Part shown: positions 8,813-19,770 of the stretch, piece after piece
Layout of the letters: every line of letters starts with the position of its first letter
Position numbering within the stretch: the first letter of the stretch is position 1
Origin: Phymatolithon calcareum
Taxonomy: Eukaryota; Rhodophyta; Florideophyceae; Hapalidiales
Assembly (NCBI GenBank): GCA_977006965.1
Contig: OZ345354.1
Coordinates: 1,860,001-1,924,000, forward strand
DNA: 64,000 nucleotides
Direction: 5' to 3'
Translations under genes and position numbers: made by a program
Notes under the pieces: generated by a model
What the model saw: only the letters and a program-made list of their open reading frames with translations
What the model was told of the DNA's origin: nothing
Databases searched by the model: none

Positions 8813-10107
8813 TTAGGATAAGTACGTTCCTTTGGGGACCACGTAAAAAACTGGAAAGAGAGGAACAATGTATCCCCTTGTGCTCAGCGCTTGGCGAATA
8901 GTGCTTGTCGTCTTCAAAGTACGCCACGGCCCGACTTCGTCCGGTCCTCTCATGGACCCCACGTAATTTCTCTCGTCGTCTGAATCAGCCTCATTTTCAG
9001 TCATTGTCCAGTCGGTTCTAAACAGGACTTCGAGATTGGTACAATTGTTGTACACGCGTCTCTTGTCCCACTCTGGACATTCCTCTCCAGGAGGAAATAC
9101 GGTTCGGAGAATGTCTGCCAATGTAGTTTCTTCGTGCACTTCCTGAAGGTAGTCGCTTTGATCTCCAGCGCCGACAATGCCGACAGCTTCCTCAGGGTAA
9201 AGAAGTAGAACCGGCCATGAAATGTCGCTTTCCGCCATTACCGGGGTCGTTCTAGCGTACGAGCGTTGTTGCGCGAACAAAGGCAAGCCCATAGTGACGC
9301 CTCGCTCCAATAAGGTTTTGCGACGGGCTTTGTCAACACATTCTTCAACGCTCTTTTTCTCCTCTATTAGCTTTAGCTTCTGCGCTTCTTTTTCTTTTAG
9401 GCTTTGCGCGTTTAGTTTTGCCTTCTCAAAAAGCTTGACTTTTTCGTTTGAATCCTTAAAAGTCCTGCGAAGGAACTGTATCCCTGTGTCACAATGCGCA
9501 ATGGCCTTGTCGAACCGTTGAATTGCTGTCGCTGATACAGCCGCTCTGCAAAGATCAAACAAACATCGCTCGTAAATACATATGCAAGGCAGAGGTCATG
9601 AAACATGGACTTGAAACGACGACTTTACCTGTATCGAGCTTTAACGTTGTCTGGTTCTAAGTCCAGACAAGATTCACAGTCTGCAAGACATCGCCCGTAG
9701 TTCTTCAATTTCAATTCTGCGGCCGCCCGGTTCGCGTACGCAGCCGCGGTCACAGCTGGAATCTCACAGTTTGCCTCAATGGCAGCGGTATACTTCTGAA
9801 TTGCCGACTTGTAATACCTGCCACAGAGAAAACCAGAATGCATAGTCAGTTCAATAGTTTACATTCACATGCATGCACCTATTCTCTAAAATGTGCAACT
9901 CACTCACCGTCCCCCGCGACGAAATAGGCGATTCCCGTGCTCTCGCAGATCTTCAGAGATTTCTTCTGGCGTTTCCTCGTCGTAGAGCAAATGAGACAAA
10001 GCGCCCAACGCAGGACTTATACCTTCTGCGCTTTTGTCGTCTGCAACCCTTGGTATCTCGACTCCCTCTGGAGCGAACAGAGGAAAATCCTCCCACAGTT
10101 CCTCCAT
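8813..10107 (-). CDS. TTC4: TPR co-chaperone TTC4/CNS1
   Basis: Hsp90/Hsp70-binding TPR protein. Three exons on the minus strand: 10107-9908, 9817-9629 and 9545-8813, giving 373 aa. Both introns are GT-AG (GTGAGT...TGGCAG, 90 nt; GTAAAG...TTGCAG, 83 nt) and the codon phases match. Domains: an acidic N-terminus (MEELWEDFPLF), a TPR block (YYKSAIQKYTAAIEANC; AYANRAAAELKLKNYGRC; LADCESCLDLEPDNVKARYR), a charged helix (KLNAQSLKEKEAQKLKLIEE) and the C-terminal wheel-type domain of TTC4/Cns1 (WPVLLLYPEEA; near-terminal YIVPLFPVFYVVPKGTYLS). Order and length match the family. It is divergent from the small coiled-coil gene, with 197 bp between starts. Confidence 0.9.
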
Positions 10108-10304
10108 TAAGACTTGAGTTGTGCGCCTTCAATCTGTTCAGTCGATGTGGTTGTGGTCGTCGTTGTTGTCGTCATTGGTATAGTAAACTCGACCTCAGGC
10201 AAGAACCCGTAAATCCGCCGCGGAGACTACCTATCATACCATGGCATATTAAACAGGAATAAGCAATCTTGCTTCTACGCAAGTGAAATTCTTTGCACTT
10301 TGAA

Positions 10305-10646
10305 ATGTCGACTACCCCCAACATCCCACGGCCGCGCACCGCTGCCGAACGCCTGTCGCACACATTACCGCAGTACTTGATGCAAATCGCCCAAGAACCG
10401 TGCGTAGGTCTTTTCTTCGTTTCTTCACACGCACAAAGTCGCGCAGTGCCGGCACTTGTTTCAACTCATGACTCCCTGACTTCGACATCAACTTCGCTTC
10501 GGGAAACCACTTTAGATGCAAAATACACTTCAGATTCCTTGAAGCAGAGCCTCGACCCGGCACTTCAATCTCTACAGCGAATTTCCGAGCACGTTTCGAA
10601 TGCTCGGAGAGATGTTGCAAATGCTGTACGTGCTGGACAACAGTGA
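10305..10646 (+). CDS. Small helical/coiled-coil protein, unknown
   Basis: A 113-aa ORF whose second half is predicted helix with heptad-like spacing (SDSLKQSLDPALQSLQRISE, then HVSNARRDVANAVRAGQQ). This recalls small BLOC/BORC-type subunits, but I cannot assign it. Start is the ATG at 10305. An apparent GTGCGT...CGCAG intron inside the frame would introduce a stop, so the unspliced model is kept. It is divergent from TTC4 at short distance, suggesting a shared promoter. No gene was recognised between 10647 and 11016. Confidence 0.5.
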   Translation: MSTTPNIPRPRTAAERLSHTLPQYLMQIAQEPCVGLFFVSSHAQSRAVPALVSTHDSLTSTSTSLRETTLDAKYTSDSLKQSLDPALQSLQRISEHVSNARRDVANAVRAGQQ

Positions 10647-11016
10647 CGCGAGGATTGCAAAGTTTTGGGTGAGAGCATTCCTATCCAGTTTCCTGTGCAT
10701 GGAATAATATGCAGACTCAAAAATGTCTTTCAAACCCGGAATGCGCCTCGTTGAATGCTGCGTTTCTGCCTTTTTCGCCATACCCTGCTCGACTGCAGGA
10801 TGTCCCATTCGGTCGTGCATGCGCTGGTCACAATGTTTTATTTTCTCAAGGTAGCGTGGACGTCCTCGATGATGAGAGCAAGTCGTTTTCCGGCTGTATG
10901 GAATGTACAACATGTTCTGCGAGTGCATGAAGCTCAGAACAATTTCGGTATAGTCGAGTAAGATTGCAATACGTAAAAAAAAACTATTGCTTTATCGAGA
11001 TTTATACTCTCTATGT

Positions 11017-11775
11017 TCAAGCTCCAACCTGTGCCGAACTGATAAGCGTCGACGAAGGGACAATGCCAATCACGGCGTCACGACGCTCACACATGTCGCG
11101 AATAAGTCCTACGTTCTCCCGGACAACCTCAGCAGCGTAGTTCTCAGCACGCAAATATCCATGAAGGCGTTCAGCATCCCCCTCATTTTCAAACGCGAGC
11201 AGCACCCGAAGGTCTGGGTGAGAACTGGGAGTGATGGTCAGCACTTCCTCGGCGGAGATGCGTATAACAGAGAAGAACTGCGCACTTGGCGCACAGCTAG
11301 CAAACATTTCCAGAGCCGCACCCTCCGAGATCTCCGCAATTCCGAGTTCCGCCAAACGATAGTGGCCGAACCCCTCCTGAGCAAGCTCAAATAAATTGTT
11401 ACGCCATTGGATCGCATCCGCGTTTACAACCACCGCCCACCTGTTGCGCGGGGGCTTTCTGTTCGCATTGTATTCTTCAAATGCACGTTTGTGTTCTGCA
11501 TAAGCAGCCATCGACGTTTCTGGATCGTATCCATCCATTATCGCCTCGTTCACCAGTCCTCCGTTCCCGTAGGGATGTGGTTCCACAATTTTTATAGGTG
11601 GAGCGGGAGTCGGCGTATCTTCCGTACATCGCCAGCGCGGTCGATTAGCGCAGTGCGCGTGCTTCGCACGCTTGAGAGGTGCGCGCGCAGCATATGTGCA
11701 AAATGCTGGCGATGCCATGGCAAGTCGCGACGCCAGCAGCTTGCAAGTGGTTGTACACAAGTTTACGAAATGCAT
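11017..11775 (-). CDS. DUF3110-like protein, probably plastid-targeted
   Basis: A 252-aa intronless ORF. Residues about 185-245 match the style of DUF3110, a short domain of cyanobacteria and plastids: LRVLLAFENEGDAERLHGYL followed by RAENYAAEVV and the terminal GIVPSSTLISSAQ. The family pattern is LaFEseeDAeRFa...Leaq.fp....G...vP.g.l. The N-terminus (about residues 1-60) is Ala/Ser/Arg/Cys-rich with no acidic residue until about 50, like a transit peptide; MASPAFC at residue 20 could be the actual start. The molecular function of DUF3110 is unknown. Family membership is inferred by eye from one block. Confidence 0.55.
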   Translation of the reverse strand: MHFVNLCTTTCKLLASRLAMASPAFCTYAARAPLKRAKHAHCANRPRWRCTEDTPTPAPPIKIVEPHPYGNGGLVNEAIMDGYDPETSMAAYAEHKRAFEEYNANRKPPRNRWAVVVNADAIQWRNNLFELAQEGFGHYRLAELGIAEISEGAALEMFASCAPSAQFFSVIRISAEEVLTITPSSHPDLRVLLAFENEGDAERLHGYLRAENYAAEVVRENVGLIRDMCERRDAVIGIVPSSTLISSAQVGA

Positions 11776-13505
11776 AGAGCAGTCATCCTCGGAGATTGCA
11801 CATGCTGGTTTTTTGGAAAATTTTCAGAAAGGCTATCGGCGTATGATAGGCCGACCGAGATCTCAGAGCAGAACATTGCAGAGTTCTGAAGTGATGGTCG
11901 CTGATGAAGGCACAAGTTCACACAGTTGCCTCCGAACACATAGAGACCGGCAGAAACAGTCCAGGAGAATGCGTGACGTCATTAATGCTACCTCAGGTTT
12001 GGGACTGGAGTGTATGGGGTGGTGCAGACCACCTTGATATTCTCCTCACAAGACTTTGCAAAAGCCTTGCCACTGTGAGTGCCGGGTCAGAGTGGTTTCG
12101 TGGGTACCGGGCGACACTGTGTGCTGTTCAATGCTGGTCACTATGCGTGGTGGCCAGCGTTTCACCCTTGTGAGGTGCACACTAGTGTGGTTGTCGATGA
12201 TACATAGTCAATAATACTGTATAAAGCGGACATCGTCGATCACTGCCTTTCAACTCCAGTGTATCGATCGTTTGATTATACATTCCTATAGATATTCTTT
12301 GGCTGAATTGTAAAGTATAAAAAGAGCCTTATACGCATTTTTGTTCCAGATTTCCCACCTATCCCAGCGCACCCGTCGAATCTTATTTTTCCTTTTTCCG
12401 TGCTACTCCGACGACTTCCACCAGCTCAGGTCCGGTATTTTAGAATATTCTCGTAACTTTTCGCGCCTTCTAAATATAAACCGTGCCCAGAAGAATACAA
12501 CTGCATGGTTTGATGCACGAAGTACATCTGATAAAAAACGCTTGCCACTCTGTACCTGTTTTGCCGAGTATCTCAAGGTTGCCACGTCTGCTTAATCTAT
12601 AGGACTGCGAGCAGCAGCCAAAACATATAGTCAGAGGGGCCATCTTCAGAATTTATCGAGACGGCGGCATAGAGCCAGTCAAAAATGTCCTCATTACCAG
12701 TCACTATTTTATGGACTGGCTACGAGGACGAGGCATAGGTTGGACTGGCTAATGCCACTTGCAGGGTCGATTTGCAAATTTTCTCAAGATGTTTTCAGAC
12801 AGTTTTGAGCAATAACTTGAAAAACGATTCTACAAGAGTTTTTGGCAAGTCCATCATGAAAAGTTTGATTGAAAAGCAATTGCACCTCCGCAAACTAGAA
12901 ATCGTTATGAGAAAAAATGTGCCATAGATGCACACAGTAACCACTATGACCTATGCCGCGTCCTCATTACCAGTCAAAATATTTAGGATTGAAACTAAGG
13001 ACTTTTCCAGACTGGTAAGACGGACGCAAATATCTGTATTCTCAAGGTCTCTCAGTCAGCTTATCTCAGGGATCATCATCCCACTGCGAAATCGCTGTAG
13101 ATATTATAGGACATGTCTACAGTATTTCTTGCACATGCGAGCCAAATAGTTCGTCATACTGTATTCTGGAGAACTGGGGTACAAAAATAATATTCCTGTG
13201 CTCAATAACATTAAGCTAAAACGTTAGGCCTGTTGGACATGTTCAGAAAAACAATAATTTTTAGTTAGTCAGAGACTAAGGACGTAACAACAACGCCCCT
13301 ATACAGTACATGGGAATTTCTGACTTTTTCAAATTCTGTTGTGAAGGGCATTTTCCTACGTCTCTTTGCTCTGATTATTGGCCACAAATTTGTTGGTTTC
13401 CGTTTTCTGAATAACGTGCGATGTGTCGAAGGCAGCCCGGCCTTGCTACTATCAATGCGCCTTGAGGGATCACGTCCCAAGCAACTGATGCTAACAGCAC
13501 GTGCT
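11776..13505. other. Gene-poor region
   Basis: No supported gene. Short direct repeats occur, for example CCTCATTACCAGTCA at about 12690 and again at about 12960. The sequence has an AT-rich, transposon-flank appearance. Confidence 0.5.
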
Positions 13506-13605
13506 TGGGACCCCGTATCATAGACTTTGTCAATACACTGCGTACAGTTGTACTGTACCATCTCGATTTCTGCGCAAAGCAGAGGACTGTGCAGGGGCTT
13601 CGCAC

Positions 13606-14157
13606 TACTAGGGGTCGGACCGGACAGTTTGACATCCACTCCGTTTCGAAAATATTGAACATTTTTCAATCCGCTTCCGCGTTTACTGGTTAGTTTCTCA
13701 AAATCAATCCGATCCGCATCCATGCAAAACTAATTTTTAAGATTTGAATTTTTGGAAGCGGAGGCTGATCCGAAAAAGTCACCAAATACGTGGCACAGTA
13801 CAGGACGGGTCGGGCTTCATCCACGCATACATGTATGTGTATGCGCATACATGTATGCGTGGATGAAGCCCGACCCGTCCTGTACTGTGCCACGTATTTG
13901 GTGACTTTTTCGGATCAGCCTCCGCTTCCAAAAATTCAAATCTTAAAAATTAGTTTTTTTTCCGTATTAATTCTCAATCGGATTCGGCCTTACGATTCTA
14001 AAAAATCCGTTCCACGCACGATTAATTTAACATTCCGTTAAAAAAGAAAAAACTGAATCCAATGCGAATCCGTTTTCCAAAATGTCGTGAGTAATCCGTC
14101 CTGATTTCCAAAATTTTTTAGTAAAACTACGGATTATGCAGTCCGGTCCGAACCCTA
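13606..14157. mobile_element. Non-autonomous hAT-like element (MITE)
   Basis: 552 bp with terminal inverted repeats sharing TCGGACCGGAC: the left end reads TACTAGGGGTCGGACCGGAC, and the right end is the complement of TAGGGTTCGGACCGGAC. It is flanked by the 8-bp direct repeat CTTCGCAC at 13598-13605 and 14158-14165, the target-duplication length of hAT elements. No transposase is encoded. The left end has three extra bases (TAC) relative to the right. A perfect palindrome fills its middle. Confidence 0.8.
13726..13957. repeat. Perfect 112-bp-arm palindrome
   Basis: Arms 13726-13837 and 13846-13957 are exact reverse complements around an 8-nt spacer (TGTATGCG). I aligned the arms base by base and saw no mismatch. 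It lies inside the hAT-like element. Such a palindrome can extrude a cruciform or give a long hairpin RNA. Confidence 0.95.
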
Positions 14158-14165
14158 CTTCGCAC

Positions 14166-14853
14166 AGAAATCGAGATGACAGTATACTGTACTGTACTGT
14201 ACAATTGTAGCCCGATACCCCTGCTGTGCAACGGTATCATACTGTATCGGACTCTCGTATCAGAAATGCACTCATGCAACGTTGACCAATCGGTCACCGC
14301 CGATGTGTCTTAGAAAAAGAGGCCTCGTCTATACCAAGTTATGGCAGAAAAATCTCAATCAGTGCCCCCACAGGCACAAAGCATTGATCTTGGAATGCGC
14401 TTGAGTACAGCCAAGAGCCTCATAGTTCGAAGCTAGAACTGACTGACTGACTACGGTAACAAATTTGTCAGGACTTCTTATAATTTTTATAAATAATTAG
14501 AAGAAGTCTGCACTACAGTATACTTTTGACCGACCAACTAACGTTCTGCAGCACAATAGTCCCTCATGACGAGGCCTGAGTGCGCACTGTACTTCCCTAA
14601 TTATGAAGTTTTCCCATTGCGCTGTCCGGCCCGCACTGGCTGACGCATATCTCCCACAGCGCACTCGCCCAGAGCAATTCATGAGGCTAGCCAACCTACT
14701 GCATACGTCACATCCGAAAAATTCCAGTACTGTAGACGAGCTGAGACATTGGACCGCTGCGCGAGTCGTAGTGATATGTACTACTGTCCTCTTCTCACAG
14801 AATCCACATATCTTCTTCTATTCTGACTGAAGCACCAGATCTACAAAAATGCG
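14166..14853. other. Region between the MITE and the amino-acid oxidase gene
   Basis: No gene seen. It begins with sequence (AGAAATCGAGATG) inverted relative to the left flank of the hAT-like element (CATCTCGATTTCT at about 13559). A short TACTG microsatellite lies at about 14182-14205. Confidence 0.5.
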
Positions 14854-14860
14854 TATATAA
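14854..14860 (+). promoter_or_regulatory. Candidate TATA box of the amino-acid oxidase gene
   Basis: TATATAA lies 90 bp upstream of the ATG at 14944, a plausible distance for a short leader. It is supported by sequence and position only. Confidence 0.4.
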
Positions 14861-14943
14861 ATCAGAAGACAATCCTAACAACGGGAGATTGTGGTGCAGG
14901 ACTAACAACCAGGTTTACAACTCGGGAGAAAACGAAGTGCAAA

Positions 14944-16854
14944 ATGTGCCGGGACAGTGGGCGCGCTGAGTTCTTCGCTGCTAACCCTGATGCTAGGGCA
15001 TGGGCGGCTCTCCAGACTGCCACCGAAGTCGGTCTCGGTTCGCTCGCCATTCCACCAGGCCATTTCAAAGGCAAGCATGCCGTCATCATCGGTGCCGGTG
15101 TGAGTGGACTGACTACAGCCTACGAGCTTCTTGCTCAACACACCGGAATGAAAGTCACCGTTCTGGAAGCTCAAAACCGTACCGGTGGCCGCTGCCTCAC
15201 GCTACGCACCGGAGATACTTTAAGGGAAGACGAAGACAGCCAGCTGTACGATTCTCCTCCAGGCGAGACGCAAACCGTGCGCTTCGAGCATCCGGTGGGC
15301 GACGCCGAGCCGTACCTCAATGCCGGCCCCGGACGCATTCCGTCCAGTCACAAGCGCCTGCTCGGATATCTACGAGACTTTGGGGTAGAGATCGAAGTCT
15401 ATATCATGAACACCATGTCCAATCTTGTTCAGATGGAAGGCGGTCCGTTTAATAGCTCTCCTGTTGTGTACCGCCGTATTGACCACAACGTGCGAGGATG
15501 GATTGCGCAAATGGTTTACAGGAATGCCCGCAAATTGCTCGAGAGTCTGAAGTCGAGTGGAATTCATGAAAACGATCTCTGTGAGCGAGCTGAGCAGCTT
15601 CAGAGACTTATGATTTCATTCGGTGAACTCACGCCAGCCGGCAAGTGGGTTCCTGATGAGGGGGAAACCGGGTTTGAAAATGCTCGCTCTCGTGCAGGTT
15701 TTGAGGTGCTCCCCAGTATTGATGTCGGCGACGTTGCTGATGCACTGAGTCTCGACGATTTGCTGAAATCGGAGTTTTGGAGCAAGACACGGTTCTACCA
15801 GCCCGAAGATTTCCTCTGGCAGCAGTCAATGTTTCAACCCGTCGGTGGCATGGACAGGGTGCAACATGCATTCGCACGACAGGTAGCTGCGCTTGGCGGG
15901 ACGATCCATCTTAACAGTCCAGTGACCAGCATCGATTGGGATTCAGAAAAAAGTGAATTTGTTATCAACGCTGGCCAGGTCGGCACCGATGAGACGGTCG
16001 AGTTTCGAAGCGACTACTGTTTTTGCAACCTGGCGCTTCCGTTCCTTAAACGCATTCTCAGTGACAAATTGCAAGACCCTGATGTGTCGACGGGGTTCAC
16101 CAAGGACTTTAAGGACGCCTTGCACAAGGTGTACGATGCGCAGTTTGATCCGATTGTCAAAGACGGTATGCGCCAGACTTTTCTTCAGCCGACCGCCAAG
16201 GTCGGCTGGCAAGCTAACCGCGTTCTGTGGCAAGGAAGCGAGCTAGAGGAGAAGTTCGAACCGCAGGTGGATGGAAAACGATACGTTGTGCCTGAGTCTG
16301 AAGTCGGTGTGGTGCCCATTTTTGGTGGCATTTCATGGACGGATCATCCTATTCAACAAATCTGGTATCCATCGTGCAACTTCCACGGGCGCCAGGGTGT
16401 TCTCACCGGGGCCTATAATTTCGCAAAAAACGCGGTGTATTATGGTGAGATGCCGAATGAAAAGCGACTTAACAACGCACGTGAAGGAGCGGCACGGTTT
16501 GGAAAGGATTTCGCGGACGGTCTGCGCGCTGGTCTTTCCATAGCGTGGCAGAACATGCCGTACATCAAGGGGGGATGGGTACGCTGGCAGACGCTTGGGA
16601 CTGAAGATCAGGCTCCTGTCGCAGTGAAGGCATACAACGATCTCGCAGGTGGCACCACGGTGAAAGATGAATCAAACAGGACTTCGACGAGGAATTTCTT
16701 TATCATTGGTGATCAAGTGTCTTCTTTGCCTGGCTGGCAAGAAGGGGCCATAGTGGGGGCCCTGAACGCTCTTCAACTTGCGACCTATCCCGACGTGCCC
16801 CTTCCATATCTCAGTGTCCTTCCCGATCCCAAACTCATTGTTGAGGGTGTTTGA
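14944..16854 (+). CDS. FAD-dependent L-amino-acid/monoamine oxidase
   Basis: A 636-aa flavin amine-oxidase-family enzyme that oxidatively deaminates an L-amino acid or amine to a keto acid or aldehyde with ammonia and H2O2. The dinucleotide fold begins near residue 45 with AVIIGAGVSGLTTAYELLA, followed by VTVLEAQNRTGGRCLTLRTG (GG doublet and FAD ribose Glu) and the substrate-cavity stretch LNAGPGRIPSSHKRLLGYL. The C-terminal FAD motif is NFFIIGDQVSSLPGWQEGAI. The architecture resembles bacterial and cyanobacterial L-amino-acid oxidases. There is no clear signal peptide: the N-terminus MCRDSGRAEFFAANPDARAW is hydrophilic. Single exon, ATG at 14944. The substrate cannot be told from sequence. 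Confidence 0.88.
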   Translation: MCRDSGRAEFFAANPDARAWAALQTATEVGLGSLAIPPGHFKGKHAVIIGAGVSGLTTAYELLAQHTGMKVTVLEAQNRTGGRCLTLRTGDTLREDEDSQLYDSPPGETQTVRFEHPVGDAEPYLNAGPGRIPSSHKRLLGYLRDFGVEIEVYIMNTMSNLVQMEGGPFNSSPVVYRRIDHNVRGWIAQMVYRNARKLLESLKSSGIHENDLCERAEQLQRLMISFGELTPAGKWVPDEGETGFENARSRAGFEVLPSIDVGDVADALSLDDLLKSEFWSKTRFYQPEDFLWQQSMFQPVGGMDRVQHAFARQVAALGGTIHLNSPVTSIDWDSEKSEFVINAGQVGTDETVEFRSDYCFCNLALPFLKRILSDKLQDPDVSTGFTKDFKDALHKVYDAQFDPIVKDGMRQTFLQPTAKVGWQANRVLWQGSELEEKFEPQVDGKRYVVPESEVGVVPIFGGISWTDHPIQQIWYPSCNFHGRQGVLTGAYNFAKNAVYYGEMPNEKRLNNAREGAARFGKDFADGLRAGLSIAWQNMPYIKGGWVRWQTLGTEDQAPVAVKAYNDLAGGTTVKDESNRTSTRNFFIIGDQVSSLPGWQEGAIVGALNALQLATYPDVPLPYLSVLPDPKLIVEGV

Positions 16855-18239
16855 TAGGCTGCAGTGCATCTTCGTGATGCATATATGGATGCATCTTATG
16901 TATGCCCAGTGATCTGTGAATTGGAACGAGTATAATGCTTAATTAGCTGCCACTCATCATCAGCTCATCCGATCGAGTACCCCTTGGCCTTAGGAAAGTT
17001 GCCCCGAGCGTCAGCAGATGCGTTGGTAACTTTTAAATAAAAATCTACCTTTCTTCTTCTTCATCCGATCGAGTGTAGGTAATTAAATTTGTTGGTGATC
17101 ACGTGAGGGCAACAAAGAAAACAACTGTTGGGCTGTGTAATTGTTAGATTCACCCAAGAGTTCTTCATACTAAATACCGTAGATAGAGGTGTAGGTCTGC
17201 TGAAATGAAAGGCACTTTCCGGTGATACTCCGTTGATATATATATTATCAACCATGGCTAACAAGGCTCGCGCACCAGAGATTAGAACTGCAATTGGCGT
17301 GAGTACGCCCTTCGAATGGACATGCATAGCAAGGTAAGCCAAGTGCTGCTGAAGCCAGTCTCGGCACCAGTCTTTTGTGTCGTACCCGGACTAGACGTGC
17401 AAGCAGCTAACAACGTCGCAGTGGATGAGGTGGAGTGGATGAAATGTTGGCTTTGCATTTTCGAGCTCTCTCTACTATACCCTTTCGACTCCACTGTTGG
17501 TAATAACCAGAGCGGAGTGAAGACCATTTGGAGGGAATAACTGGAATGAATCGTTTATCTCGGGCTAAGCCCTTTTCTGCAATTTATTTTCAAAAGCCCC
17601 ATAGCCTTACCGATGTACGGTAGAGGCTTCCTCAGCTGCTACCTATGTTTGTGTAGTTCACGAAAACCTAACACCAGTAAAAGGTAGAAAGCAAAGCTCG
17701 GATCGCAGACAGCTCTTTTTTGTTGCCGGGCTTATGTCTACTACACTATGGACAGTCCCGAGAAGCGAGGCGTCGTTGCTTTATCTTCGCAATGTAGCAA
17801 TTTTTGTGCTGTGTTCAGATGCTGATTGCTTTAAACGTCGAGCTCGTGTCTCTGCTCTTTGCTCCGTGCAGCGGGGCCTTGCATTTATTGCGAAATTTCA
17901 GTTTCTTGCTCGCTATTGAGACTGGCTAGGGCTACTCGCAATGAGCAACTTAGGAGTTGGCTCAATCTTGAACACACGGCTAGGGTTACTCGCGATGAGC
18001 AACTTTGGAGCCGGTGTATTCTCGTCAAGGTCCAAGACCTTATCCCTCGGTATCGTTGTGAAACAAACTTCGATGGTTGTATTCTTACTTGCTTGCCGAA
18101 CTCCATCGATGGATGAGTTCTTAGCCTTTTATAGTGTTTTTAGGGAGCACAAGGAACGATGATAATACCTAATCTTACGTAGTACTCCAATTCAGTACCC
18201 TACAGTTGGTATTGCTAAGTTTTGGGCTCACGCGCAATG
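16855..18239. other. Gene-poor region with short direct repeats
   Basis: No supported gene. A 54-bp direct repeat (two copies beginning at about 17924 and 17978, core GGCTAGGG...CTCGC.ATGAGCAACTT) and a repeated CATCCGATCGAGT (about 16964 and 17062) are visible. Confidence 0.5.
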
Positions 18240-18882
18240 GTAACCGTCCTACCTATAAGTCGGCAGATTTACATGAAGCGACATCGTTTTTTACATTAAA
18301 ATTTCGCATATATTTTTGCTAATCTCTTACTGTTACCAAGATTGATTTCGCTCTAAGTGTTGGCATTCGAAACCAAAACACCTTTCCCGCGAAATAATCC
18401 CAGTTCTGAACGCGGGAGACTTAGACCTTTCTAGTAATCCCAAAAATGCTGGAATACGACATCGGGAAGGCGCTTTTTTCACACATCCATCATGGGGAAG
18501 CGCATCATGGCGCCTCAACTCACACTTGGCGTGGTGTTAGTCGGGCTTGGTAGGGAAGACTCCGACTGATGCTCCCAACGGGAGCTGAGAACCTGATGTG
18601 TACTGATGTGTCCTTTATTTGAATTAAAATTTTTGTGCCACGCGCCGTTGCCGACATAAAAGACATTCTCGCTTTTTCGGCCAAAAACGAGGGTGCCCTG
18701 TGTCCCCCCTAACTGCTTGTTTTTGAGGCAATCATCACCGAATTCGTCTCTAGGTGACGCTTGTCGTGGTGGCATACTGCTTCACCTGAAAAGTTTTTAA
18801 AATGGTCGGAAGGAAAGTAATTTTTTAATTAAAAAATCGCATTGCACGTCAAAACCTGCCGACTTATGGGTAGGACGGTTAC
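18240..18882. mobile_element. Terminal-inverted-repeat DNA element, non-autonomous
   Basis: 643 bp with 27-bp inverted ends (18240-18266 and 18856-18882) that differ at one position; each begins GTAACCGTCCTACC. The flanking trinucleotide ATG is repeated on both sides, a possible 3-bp target duplication. An 86-aa minus-strand frame inside is not recognisable. Superfamily unassigned; a 3-bp duplication would suit PIF/Harbinger or CACTA. Confidence 0.7.
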
Positions 18883-19151
18883 ATGCTAATCGTTTTTCCT
18901 CTCTCAAGTCTTCCCAACTTGCCACTTCATCGATCATATGATACCAAATTTGCGACACTATTCAAGCGCATTTAGCGTCGTCGACATACCTCAGCCAACT
19001 ACATTCGTCAGAAGTAGAAAGGACTCTTGGGATTGGACTGTTGTTGCAGAGCGTGTCGCCAGTTGCGTAAGCATTTGAGTGCTCCCGCCGTGGCTGGTCG
19101 GGTTTTACGCGCTGATTCGACTGCGGTTTTTTCTGCGTTACTGTCGAGACG

Positions 19152-19219
19152 ATTATCTGGGCTACAGCTGTATGATAGGCTACCATACAGCTGTATATAT
19201 CATTGATAGCCCAGATAAT
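19152..19219. repeat. Imperfect hairpin
   Basis: The outer stem ATTATCTGGGCTA (19152-19164) pairs with 19207-19219. An inner stem CAGCTGTATG (about 19165) pairs with CATACAGCTG (about 19184), with an internal loop on the right arm. Confidence 0.7.
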
Positions 19220-19671
19220 GTTTGCCAGACATGCCAGTTCTTCTCTCTGCTTTGCCCCAGCATCCAAAACTACGATCTGCTCGCACTCTTTCTCCATCAC
19301 TTGAATGAATCTATGTTGTTCCCTGAGTCTTCGTCCAAAGGTTCTGCGGCAGAAAGAGACATTAAGGCTGTGCACGGTATTGCCGGCATGGCAGTTCCTG
19401 GAAAGACGAATGTGCTGCAGGGTTTGGAGTTCGATAAGGATATTCGCGTCATTTGCTCTGACGGGATTCTATTCGTCGGGCTTGGTCGAGGAGCGTTGTT
19501 GCTGACGGCTCTGGAAGAAGTCGCGATAACCATGCGACGTGCAAGGGCACTGGCGTCTGTGTCTGTCGTGGAGTACTCATGGAAGCTCTGGGAAGCTATG
19601 GTTCTGCGGAAAAATATGTCTCTTCTTTGTGGACGACCTCTGACAGTCGTAAGAGTGCTAGTGTGTGTTTA

Positions 19672-19770
19672 TGAATGATCTTCGCCAGATATTAAGTTGT
19701 TGTCCAGAAAGCCAGATGCCGCTTGGCGCATTTTCTGGGCAAATCCTTAACATCTGGCGAAGATCGTTCA
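19672..19770. repeat. 99-nt foldback hairpin
   Basis: The ends share GATCTTCGCCAGATRTTAAG in inverted orientation (25-bp outer stem, two mismatches). After a 7-nt asymmetric bulge a second short stem (CCAGAAA) follows, then a loop of about 20 nt. Size and shape suit a small MITE or small-RNA precursor. Confidence 0.75.

Noticed and set aside
10339-10445. Possible GTGCGT...CGCAG intron in the small coiled-coil gene
   Set aside because: Removing it shifts the frame into an early stop; the continuous frame is better.
19079-19678. Plus-strand frame with partly protein-like text
   Set aside because: It has no clear start, no recognisable domain, runs through a hairpin and lies in a repeat-rich area. 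It could be a gene fragment but is not supported.
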